This document shows positions 15,661 through 22,273 of a DNA stretch of 28,326 nucleotides, piece after piece (the stretch's first letter is position 1; every line of letters begins with the position of its first letter). The stretch spans positions 1 to 28,326 of the forward strand of contig CAZSMR010000016.1 in NCBI GenBank assembly GCA_964608185.1, written 5' to 3'. This stretch comes from Porticoccus sp964608185. Lineage in GTDB: Bacteria; Pseudomonadota; Gammaproteobacteria; Pseudomonadales; Porticoccaceae. The position numbers and the translations under genes were made by a program. The notes under the pieces were generated by a model. It was given only the letters and a program-made list of their open reading frames with translations, ran no database searches and was not told the DNA's origin.

Positions 15661-16728
15661 ATGTCACCAGAAATAAAATGGATAACGTTAATTATAGTAT
15701 TGTTGTCCCTTATTTCTTGCAGCAGTATCAAAGATATCAAAGATAAAAATCCAATACGCAATCGCGCCAATGATTATTTATACTCCTCAGCAATCCCCCC
15801 TATGGAGGCGCATGCTGATGCACCTATTGGAGAATTATACATAGTGCCAGATGTTTCAATTTCTGGACTTCCATCAAAGTCTTTCTCTGCGCCTAGGCCA
15901 CAGCCTTTATCAGTAAATCTATTAGAGGAATCAATAGAAATACTATCTTTTTCAGGAAAACAATGGATTGCTATTAACAAGCCACCTGCTGAAGTTTGGC
16001 CTAGACTGAGAAGTGTTTTGACTAGGAGTGGGGTGCCGACTGCAAAAATGGACCCACCTAAGGGAATATTAGATACGGGATGGTTGCAATTTAAGAATGA
16101 TGAGCAAAATATCCATAGATTTCGTTTTTTTATATCACCAGGAGTAGGGGTTAGCAGTAGTGAAATTAGAGTTACCCAGATGGAAGTGGCAGCAGGAAAA
16201 GAAAATGCTTCTATTGAGTGGCCGGTAGACTCAATGAATAGCTCGAGGGAGGAGGAGTTTACCAAAATAGTAGCTAATTCTTTAGCCTCTGATGTGACAG
16301 GCAGCTCTGTATCTTTGCTCGCACAAAATATTGGCGGAGAATCAAGAGTAAAAGTAGTAGTATCCGAAAAAGTGGAACCCTATATCGACTTGAGATTAAA
16401 TTATTCTCGTAGTTGGAACTCGGTACTGGAGTCGCTATCATTAGGAGGCTTCTCTGTAGTTAGCCAAAATCAGTCAGATGGATATTTACTAGTTGAATTT
16501 ACTGAGATAGATTTAGTAGCTGAGGATGGCTCGCTCCTTGGCTTAATAGGTAATTTTTTGGATAGCAGAAGAGAGAACGATCAGGAATTACCTGTCCTTG
16601 AGTATAAGGTTACTGTCATACAAGAAGAGAAAAGCGTCGTGGTGCATATTTTAAACCAGAATGACACTCCTGCTGATATGCTCATGACAATTAAGTTACT
16701 AAAAATAATCCGCAGTAATCTTACTTAA
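15661..16728 (+). CDS. bamC: Outer-membrane assembly lipoprotein BamC (NlpB)
   Basis: A 355-residue lipoprotein of the BAM beta-barrel assembly complex. The hydrophobic signal region at residues 8-19 ends in the lipobox LISC with Cys20 as the lipidated residue. The unstructured N-terminal stretch that binds BamD in E. coli is represented by residues about 21-80 (RNRANDYLYSSAIPPM). Two helix-grip domains follow: WIAINKPPAEVWPRLRSVL with DTGWLQF in the first, and DLRLNYSRSWNSVLESL in the second. Its place directly after dapA supports the call, since sequence conservation of BamC is low. The MBL hydrolase gene follows by only three bases, so these are co-transcribed. Confidence 0.88.
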   Translation: MSPEIKWITLIIVLLSLISCSSIKDIKDKNPIRNRANDYLYSSAIPPMEAHADAPIGELYIVPDVSISGLPSKSFSAPRPQPLSVNLLEESIEILSFSGKQWIAINKPPAEVWPRLRSVLTRSGVPTAKMDPPKGILDTGWLQFKNDEQNIHRFRFFISPGVGVSSSEIRVTQMEVAAGKENASIEWPVDSMNSSREEEFTKIVANSLASDVTGSSVSLLAQNIGGESRVKVVVSEKVEPYIDLRLNYSRSWNSVLESLSLGGFSVVSQNQSDGYLLVEFTEIDLVAEDGSLLGLIGNFLDSRRENDQELPVLEYKVTVIQEEKSVVVHILNQNDTPADMLMTIKLLKIIRSNLT

Positions 16729-16731
16729 GTT

Positions 16732-17493
16732 ATGAGATTTTCATCTATTGGTAGTGGTAGCAGAGGCAATAGTACGATTATTGAACACGATGATACTGTA
16801 GTGTTGATCGATTGTGGATTTTCTATAAAACAAACAGAAAAAAAATTAGGTTGTCTGGGGTTAGTCGCCTCAGATATAGATGCAATTTTAGTCACTCATG
16901 AGCATTCGGACCATATTCGCGGGGTTTCTCTCCTAGCAAAAAAATATAAAATTCCAGTTATAACTACTGTTGGAACTAGTAAGTTTTTGAAAAACCCTTC
17001 TCAATTAGATTTGGTCTTTATTGACACTGACTCAGATTTTAATGTCGGTAACTTTGAAGTGACTCCTGTTTTGGTTCCTCATGATGCAAGAGAGCCAGTG
17101 CAATTTATAGTTAGAGGTGGTAATTTAAAATTTGGTATTTTGACGGATGTCGGTTCCATTACAAAACATATCATTGATCTATATCAAAAGTGTGACGGGC
17201 TGCTGATAGAGTCAAATCACGATGAAGATATGTTGGCTAATGGTTCTTACCCATTAGTTTTAAAAAAAAGGGTTGGAGGCGCATGGGGCCACTTAAATAA
17301 CAAGCAAATGTTACATTTTTTAAAAAAAATACAAATATCACAAATACAACAATTAGTTATTGGTCATATAAGTGAAAATAATAATAGTATTGCTCTAGTA
17401 AAAGATGCCATTTCTGAAATATCTAGTCAGCTGTCATCTGTTTCCTATGCAACCCAAAATGAGGGTTTTCAATGGAAAGAATTAAAGAATTAA
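16732..17493 (+). CDS. MBL-fold metallohydrolase, YycJ/WalJ-like
   Basis: A 253-residue cytoplasmic metallo-beta-lactamase-fold protein. It has the dinuclear metal signature HEHSDH (HxHxDH), an N-terminal SIGSGSRGNSTII block and DCG typical of the YycJ/VicX branch, then VPHDAREPVQF, TDVGS and WGHLNNKQM carrying later ligands. Family members are linked with phosphodiester or DNA-related hydrolysis, but the substrate is not settled. ATG 16732 lies three bases after the bamC stop with no separate ribosome site, implying translational coupling. A dapA-bamC-MBL order is also found in Pseudomonas (recalled). The 3' end carries a small ATTAAAGA duplication with no obvious effect. Confidence 0.88.
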   Translation: MRFSSIGSGSRGNSTIIEHDDTVVLIDCGFSIKQTEKKLGCLGLVASDIDAILVTHEHSDHIRGVSLLAKKYKIPVITTVGTSKFLKNPSQLDLVFIDTDSDFNVGNFEVTPVLVPHDAREPVQFIVRGGNLKFGILTDVGSITKHIIDLYQKCDGLLIESNHDEDMLANGSYPLVLKKRVGGAWGHLNNKQMLHFLKKIQISQIQQLVIGHISENNNSIALVKDAISEISSQLSSVSYATQNEGFQWKELKN

Positions 17494-17525
17494 AGAATCA
17501 TGTGCTAGTGACTTTTAGCAGTCTC

Positions 17526-17553
17526 AAGCAGGTTATAACTGTTTGTTTTTTTT
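17526..17553 (+). terminator. Possible weak intrinsic terminator after the MBL gene
   Basis: AAGCAG and CTGTTT can pair around a seven-base loop, including one G-T wobble, and are followed by G and eight T residues. The stem is short and AT-rich, so efficiency is doubtful. Confidence 0.35.
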
Positions 17554-17568
17554 ATTTTCTTTGAGTGG

Positions 17569-17962
17569 TTTTCCACAATTACATATTTTGCCCCACCTAT
17601 TATTTTTTAAAACTCTCCTAAGTCATTGATTTATGAATTTAATTTACTAAGTTATTGATTATAAACATATTTTTTAGTTGATTAAAAATTAACCAATTTA
17701 AGCTAACCTCCCAAAGTAAGTGGATTTCATTGATTTTTTTTGAAGTAATGCACAAAGTTATCCACAGATTTTGTGGGTAACTTTAAGTAAAAAAAAGGAT
17801 AGAATTAATTTCTATTTAATGATTATTTTTTTTGTTGCTAATAATTTGTCATGGTGTGTGACTGCTAAATATTACTAATTATATTTGAAGCTAAATCATG
17901 GTATCTTGCAATGAACGGCGAACAGCGATCTGCCCTATAAAAAGTTATAGCACTTATACACG
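17569..17962. promoter_or_regulatory. Cluster of DnaA-box-like 9-mers
   Basis: Two sites match TTWTNCACA exactly: TTTTCCACA (17569-17577) and TTATCCACA (17758-17766). Three more have one mismatch: TAATGCACA (17746-17754), TTACCCACA on the minus strand (17772-17780) and TTATACACG (17954-17962). Three of the five lie within 35 bp. The surroundings are strongly AT-rich. This is the composition of replication origins and DnaA-titration sites, but dnaA, dnaN, rpmH or mnmG are not in the window and flanking genes converge on the site. Confidence 0.4.
17754..17784. repeat. 13-bp inverted repeat containing two opposed DnaA-like boxes
   Basis: AAAGTTATCCACA and TGTGGGTAACTTT are reverse complements except for one position, separated by five bases. 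No T-run follows on either strand, so it is not an intrinsic terminator. The symmetry places two head-to-head 9-mers 14 bases apart. Confidence 0.6.
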
Positions 17963-18005
17963 ATGACGTAGGTCCGATAGCACAAATTCAAAAGATGATT
18001 TTCTA

Positions 18006-18830
18006 ATGTGCAAACGATTAGTACCTTTATGCGTAACGTATATGGATGGATATAAAGTATCTGCCTCATTACTTGCCTCTAAGCTTGAACTACCGTTGTT
18101 ATCGTATAAAAACGCTAATAGTAATCAACAGGGCTCAATATTGTTAGTGAGCGATTGTGGTTTAGCAATTCACCAGCTTGAGAAAAGTACGCCTGGACCA
18201 ATCAGCTTTGATTTTATTGGCAGTTCAGTTAATCATCGACGTCTTTATGGTGGCGGAATAAACCAAGATCTTGTTAAAGCAATCGGGATAAGGAGTATGA
18301 ATCAACAACTCTTCGTATTAGATTTAATGGCTGGTTTGGGGCGCGATGGTTTTATTTTGGCCTCATTAGGCTCCACAGTATTAATGCTTGAGCGAAATAA
18401 AATAGTAGCTGCTTTACTTGCTGATGGGCTCGATAGAGCTAGAAACATTAAATCTAACCACGGTATAGATTTTAAAAAAATTCTGAATCGTATATCTCTT
18501 TTAACTGTTGATGCAAAAGATTACTTAAATAAACTAGATGACACAAGTAAACCAGATGTTATCTATCTCGATCCTATGTTTCCTTCTCGAGAGAAATCAA
18601 GCAAGGTGAAAAAAGAGATGCAGTTGCTTCATCAGCTAGTTGGACTAGATGGTGATGCGGGACAAATTCTTTCTATTGCAAGGAAAAAGGCAAAGTATCG
18701 TGTCGTAGTTAAGAGACCAGCCCGCGGCAAATTTTTAGGTGATCAGGAACCTGGCTATTCCCTGAAAGGAAAATCAACTAGATATGATATTTATCCACTT
18801 AAAAAAATTCCAACAGAATTTATTAGATAA
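18006..18830 (+). CDS. rsmJ: 16S rRNA (guanine1516-N2)-methyltransferase RsmJ
   Basis: A 274-residue SAM-dependent methyltransferase modifying G1516 of 16S rRNA. The SAM-binding block LDLMAGLGRDGFILASLG and MLERN, the catalytic-type motif VIYLDPMFPSREKSSKVKKEMQ, and RVVVKRPARG with RYDIYPL all match E. coli RsmJ (YhiQ), as does the family block SFDFIGSSVNHRRLYGGG. It is about 25 residues longer than the E. coli protein, partly at the N-terminus. ATG 18006 has only a poor ribosome site; ATG 18042 (MDGYKVSAS) is an alternative. It stands alone after the long AT-rich gap and converges on dapE with a 17-bp gap. Confidence 0.93.
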   Translation: MCKRLVPLCVTYMDGYKVSASLLASKLELPLLSYKNANSNQQGSILLVSDCGLAIHQLEKSTPGPISFDFIGSSVNHRRLYGGGINQDLVKAIGIRSMNQQLFVLDLMAGLGRDGFILASLGSTVLMLERNKIVAALLADGLDRARNIKSNHGIDFKKILNRISLLTVDAKDYLNKLDDTSKPDVIYLDPMFPSREKSSKVKKEMQLLHQLVGLDGDAGQILSIARKKAKYRVVVKRPARGKFLGDQEPGYSLKGKSTRYDIYPLKKIPTEFIR

Positions 18831-18847
18831 ATCGCTTTGGCTTAGTT

Positions 18848-19996
18848 TTAGGTAAGTAGCTTCTCAATTACTCTCCTATATATGTTACTTAAACAGTCTA
18901 GACCCTTGATACTGGTGCATTCATCAACTTTATGAATAGTAGCATTTACAGGTCCTAGCTCAACAACTTGGCTTCCGTAGGGTGCAATAAAGCGACCATC
19001 TGAGGTCCCACCCGCTGTAGATAGTTCAGCTTCTATACCTGCCACCTCAAAGACACTTTCTTTTACTGATTTTATGAGCTCTCCTTGAGTTGTAATAAAC
19101 GGCTTGCCGCTCAATACCCATGAAATTTTATAGTCTATATGATTTTTTCGGAGTATATTTTCCGTCCTAGTTTTTATTTCTTCTTCTGTAATTTCAGTTG
19201 AATAACGAAAGTTAAACAGTATTTTAACTTCACCCGGGATAACGTTAGTCGCACCTGTACCACTATTAATATTTGATATTTGAAAGCTTGTAGCAGGAAA
19301 AAATTTATTTCCTTTATCCCAGCATTCGTTAGTTAGATCAGACAAGATTGGAGCAATTTTATGGATAGGATTGTCTGCTATTTGCGGGTAAGCAACATGC
19401 CCCTGAATACCCTTAATAATTAATTCACCACCAAGTGACCCTCTACGTCCGTTTTTTATAATATCTCCAACTATTTTTGTGCTTGATGGCTCACCTACTA
19501 AGCACCATTCAGGAATTTCATTATGCTCTTTTAGCCACTCGACTACTTTAACAGTTCCATTTACGGCTGGACCTTCCTCATCGCTAGTTACAAGAAAGGC
19601 AATTCTCCCTTTGTGATCAGGGTTTTCTAATATAAATTTTTCTGTTGCAGTGATCATTGCAGCCAGCGACCCCTTCATGTCTGCAGCCCCACGACCATAT
19701 AGATAATCTCCATCTATTACACCCTGAAATGGTGGGTGCGCCCAGTTGTTTTTGTCACCTGTCGGTACTACATCTGTGTGGCCAGCGAAGCAAAGTATAG
19801 GGCCGCTATCACCATGCACTGCCCAGAAATTTTTGACGCCACCATGAGGAAGACTTTGAATACTAAAACCAGCAGACCTTAGACGACCAATCATTACTTT
19901 TTGGCATCCAGCGTCCTCAGGTGTTACAGACTTCATTCTTATAAGCTCACAAGCTAATTTTGTAGTTTGAGACATAAGAGACGATTTAATATCCAT
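18848..19996 (-). CDS. dapE: Succinyl-diaminopimelate desuccinylase
   Basis: A 382-residue di-zinc M20-family hydrolase that releases succinate from N-succinyl-L,L-diaminopimelate. The metal site is seen in CFAGHTDVVPTGD, YGRGAADMKGSLAA and the catalytic SDEEGPA, with GEPSS and AGGTSDGRF further on. Length is close to the usual 375-385. M1 at 19996 has no strong ribosome site; ATG at 19975 (MSQTTKLACELIR) is a fair alternative start. It is the last gene of a minus-strand run and follows dapD by 56 bp, a close pathway partner. Confidence 0.97.
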   Translation of the reverse strand: MDIKSSLMSQTTKLACELIRMKSVTPEDAGCQKVMIGRLRSAGFSIQSLPHGGVKNFWAVHGDSGPILCFAGHTDVVPTGDKNNWAHPPFQGVIDGDYLYGRGAADMKGSLAAMITATEKFILENPDHKGRIAFLVTSDEEGPAVNGTVKVVEWLKEHNEIPEWCLVGEPSSTKIVGDIIKNGRRGSLGGELIIKGIQGHVAYPQIADNPIHKIAPILSDLTNECWDKGNKFFPATSFQISNINSGTGATNVIPGEVKILFNFRYSTEITEEEIKTRTENILRKNHIDYKISWVLSGKPFITTQGELIKSVKESVFEVAGIEAELSTAGGTSDGRFIAPYGSQVVELGPVNATIHKVDECTSIKGLDCLSNIYRRVIEKLLT

Positions 19997-20052
19997 AGGC
20001 TTGGGCCTTAAATTTTTCGTAGATTAAATGATAATCTTTATAAATGGTTCTT

Positions 20053-21087
20053 TTAATTAGTATTATGTAGGACCTTGTTCAGTTCTACAGCAGTATTGTT
20101 AGTGAGGCATTCTACAGCTCCAGTTTCGGAGTTTCGCCTAAACAAAAGATCATCTTTGTCAGCCAAATCACGAGCTTTAATTTGTGTTACCGGCTTGTTG
20201 CAATCATCAAGTAGTGTGACTTTTGTCCCTGCGGTAATATATAGTCCAGCCTCAATTGTACAGCGATTACCTAGCGGGATGCCAAGTCCAGAATTGGCAC
20301 CTAATAAGCATTGACTACCAATAGTTATAGTAATTTGCCCTCCACCTGACAGGGTCCCCATAGTTGAGCTTCCTCCGCCAAGATCAGAACCTTCTCTTAT
20401 AAATACACCCTGAGATATTCGCCCTTCAATCATACCTGTGCTTTCTGTGCCAGCATTAAAGTTTACAAAACCTTCATGCATAATAGTAGTTCCTTCTCCA
20501 ATATAAGCACCTAGACGCACTCTTGCTGTATCTGCTATTCGGACACCTAAAGGAACAACGTAGTCAACCATTTTTGGAAACTTATCTACACTGTCCACTA
20601 GTAATACTGAATTTTTTAGACGTGCTTCCAATTGGCGATCAGCAAGTTCGGCTATATCTATAGCGCCCTCATTCGTCCATGCGATATTTCGAAGTATTCC
20701 AAATATACCGCTGAGATTTATATTATTTGGTTTTATGAGTCTATGTGAAAGCAGATGAAGTTTCAGATAACCTTCTTGGACACAGGTTGGTGCACTGTCC
20801 TTTTCTAATATGGTAATTGAAGCTGGCTTTGAAGAATGCTTAAATTTTTTTGATAACAAAGATAGTTGGAGCTCCCCTGAATCCAAAAATGCACAAGAAA
20901 GATTTTCTAATACTGCTTCATTAAGGTTTACAGAGCAATTTCCACCATCGTAATCAAGAATTTTTTTTAGAATTTCTACCACATTACCAGAAGGGTTAAG
21001 TATTGGTTGTGGGTAAAAAATTTCGAGCCAATCGCCTTTTTTGTTTTGTGTTCCAACACCCAAACCAAAGCTAAATATATTTGTCAT
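20053..21087 (-). CDS. dapD: Tetrahydrodipicolinate N-succinyltransferase, long type
   Basis: A 344-residue acyltransferase adding succinyl from succinyl-CoA to tetrahydrodipicolinate. The C-terminal half is a left-handed beta-helix of hexapeptide repeats (RVRLGAYIGEGTTIMHEGFVN, then ISQGVFIREGSDLGGG, and CLLGANSGLGIPLG). The opening FSFGLGVGTQNKKGDWLEIFYP and the overall length match the long Pseudomonas-type DapD, not the 274-residue enterobacterial type. ATG 21087 follows GGGAAAT. It is 35 bp after the ArsC-like gene and ahead of dapE in the same run. The cytoplasmic trimer is expected from the family. Confidence 0.96.
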   Translation of the reverse strand: MTNIFSFGLGVGTQNKKGDWLEIFYPQPILNPSGNVVEILKKILDYDGGNCSVNLNEAVLENLSCAFLDSGELQLSLLSKKFKHSSKPASITILEKDSAPTCVQEGYLKLHLLSHRLIKPNNINLSGIFGILRNIAWTNEGAIDIAELADRQLEARLKNSVLLVDSVDKFPKMVDYVVPLGVRIADTARVRLGAYIGEGTTIMHEGFVNFNAGTESTGMIEGRISQGVFIREGSDLGGGSSTMGTLSGGGQITITIGSQCLLGANSGLGIPLGNRCTIEAGLYITAGTKVTLLDDCNKPVTQIKARDLADKDDLLFRRNSETGAVECLTNNTAVELNKVLHNTN

Positions 21088-21122
21088 TTTTTTATTTCCC
21101 AGATGAAAATTATTTAGTTATA

Positions 21123-21482
21123 TTAAATTTTAGAAGAAAAAATTATTGCGTATTTGTCCTTCGTAAATCCAACATGAATGACACCATCAATTTCTAGCAC
21201 TGGCCTCTTGATCATTGTTGGCCATTCTAGCAGTAGATCTATGCTTTTGAGTTCCGAAACTTTTTCTTGAGCTTCTGCAGGAAGCTTTCTCCACGTTGCA
21301 CTTTTTTTATTAAGAATAGTTTCAAATTTAGCTGAGGCCAACCATTTTTCTAGCATTTTTTTGCTAAGACCATCACTTCGTATGTCATAAAAAAAATGGG
21401 GTATATCATGTTGTTGAAGCCATTTAATAGCTTTACCTACTGTGTCGCAATTTTTTATGCCATACATTACGATTTTTTTCAT
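21123..21482 (-). CDS. ArsC/Spx-like thioredoxin-fold protein (YffB family)
   Basis: A 119-residue ArsC-like protein. The opening YGIKNCDTVGKAIKWL has the single N-terminal cysteine typical of YffB, and SATWRKLPAEAQEK and MIKRPVLEIDG match the later family blocks around the conserved RP. Family members resemble arsenate reductase but lack a full arsenic locus around them; activity on glutathione-linked substrates is suspected and not established. Together with dapD and dapC it forms a conserved neighbourhood in Pseudomonas (recalled), where its role is likewise unclear. ATG 21482 has a weak ribosome site. A 132-bp gap separates it from nth, the largest inside this gene run, so an internal promoter is possible. 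Confidence 0.85.
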   Translation of the reverse strand: MKKIVMYGIKNCDTVGKAIKWLQQHDIPHFFYDIRSDGLSKKMLEKWLASAKFETILNKKSATWRKLPAEAQEKVSELKSIDLLLEWPTMIKRPVLEIDGVIHVGFTKDKYAIIFSSKI

Positions 21483-21614
21483 ATTACTGTCAGCTAAGAA
21501 CTCTAATAATCGTTAAATTATAGTTTGATAGTAAAACAGTTACCAAAAAAATTCTTAATTGATTGATAATTTACTATAAAAAGTAGGTAAAGTTGGCTAA
21601 AAACACTCTAAAGA

Positions 21615-22268
21615 TTAAGCCTTTTTAGTTTTTAATGGTTTTTTTCTATTTGGGTATAATGTTGAGCAGATCTGACAAACGGTTCCGTCGCAATTCCAAG
21701 CCGAACAAAACTCTCTACCAAAATAGATGAATTGAAGATGGAGAGCACTCCAGCTAGATTTAGGAAAAATTGATCGCAAGTCCCTCTCAGTTTCATCAAC
21801 ATTTTTTCCAGCTGTCAGACCCCATCTTTGAGCCAAACGATGTATATGTGTATCAACGGGGAATGCAGGATGACCAAAACCTTGTGAGATAACAACACTG
21901 GCTGTTTTATGACCTACCCCAGGGAGAGTCTCTAATGATTTAAGGTCGTCTGGAACTTCACTACTGAACTTACGTACCAAAATATTTGATAGTTCATAAA
22001 TAGCTTTAGATTTTTTTGGAGCCAGACCGCATGGACGAATAATATTATATATAGCTTGAACTGAAACATTAGACATATCTTTTGGGTTGTCTGCCAGCTC
22101 AAAAAGTTTTGGTGTAACTTGATTTACACGAGAGTCAGTACATTGTGCAGATAAAAGCACAGCAATAAGCAAACTATACACATCTTTATGAACTAACGGG
22201 ATGGGGGGAGGCGGATAAATTTCATTTAGTTTATCGAGGATATAGACCGCCCTCTGTTTCTTAAACAT
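21615..22268 (-). CDS. nth: Endonuclease III
   Basis: A 217-residue helix-hairpin-helix DNA glycosylase/AP lyase that removes oxidised pyrimidines. Catalytic Lys121 is in LPGVGHKTA and Asp139 in PVDTHIHR, both at the positions expected from E. coli (120 and 138). ATG 22268 gives MFKKQRAVYIL and lies five bases after the dapC stop; an in-frame start at 22328 inside dapC is unlikely. The C-terminal cysteines are Cys188, 193, 198 and 201, giving C-X4-C-X4-C-X2-C instead of the canonical C-X6-C-X2-C-X5-C of the [4Fe-4S] loop, so the cluster is either bound differently or lost. It sits between dapC and the ArsC-like gene, probably in their operon. Confidence 0.93.
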   Translation of the reverse strand: MFKKQRAVYILDKLNEIYPPPPIPLVHKDVYSLLIAVLLSAQCTDSRVNQVTPKLFELADNPKDMSNVSVQAIYNIIRPCGLAPKKSKAIYELSNILVRKFSSEVPDDLKSLETLPGVGHKTASVVISQGFGHPAFPVDTHIHRLAQRWGLTAGKNVDETERDLRSIFPKSSWSALHLQFIYFGREFCSAWNCDGTVCQICSTLYPNRKKPLKTKKA

Positions 22269-22273
22269 AGTTA

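Larger units (their letters stand above)
17494..18005. other. Long AT-rich intergenic region (candidate origin-like locus)
   Basis: This 512-bp gap is the longest in the window. It contains a weak terminator after the MBL gene, two 14-bp direct repeats at 17618 and 17647, several DnaA-box-like sites, and a 13-bp stem hairpin at 17754-17784. From 17898 an in-frame stretch of 22 codons precedes rsmJ but is cut by TGA at 17964; its product is not recognisable. No tRNA or other RNA gene was recognised. Confidence 0.6.

Noticed and set aside
15774..16265. A 163-codon minus-strand frame inside bamC
   Set aside because: It is the longest shadow frame, but bamC on the plus strand has a lipobox, matching domains and operon context, and the antisense frame has no ribosome site or known motifs.
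17754..17784. Hairpin considered as a rho-independent terminator
   Set aside because: No run of T follows the stem on either strand, and it lies about 260 bp beyond the MBL gene stop.
17494..18005. tRNA or known small RNA gene in the long gap
   Set aside because: No cloverleaf, T-loop GTTCRA box or recognisable RNA family was seen; the region is mostly AT-rich with few GC stems.
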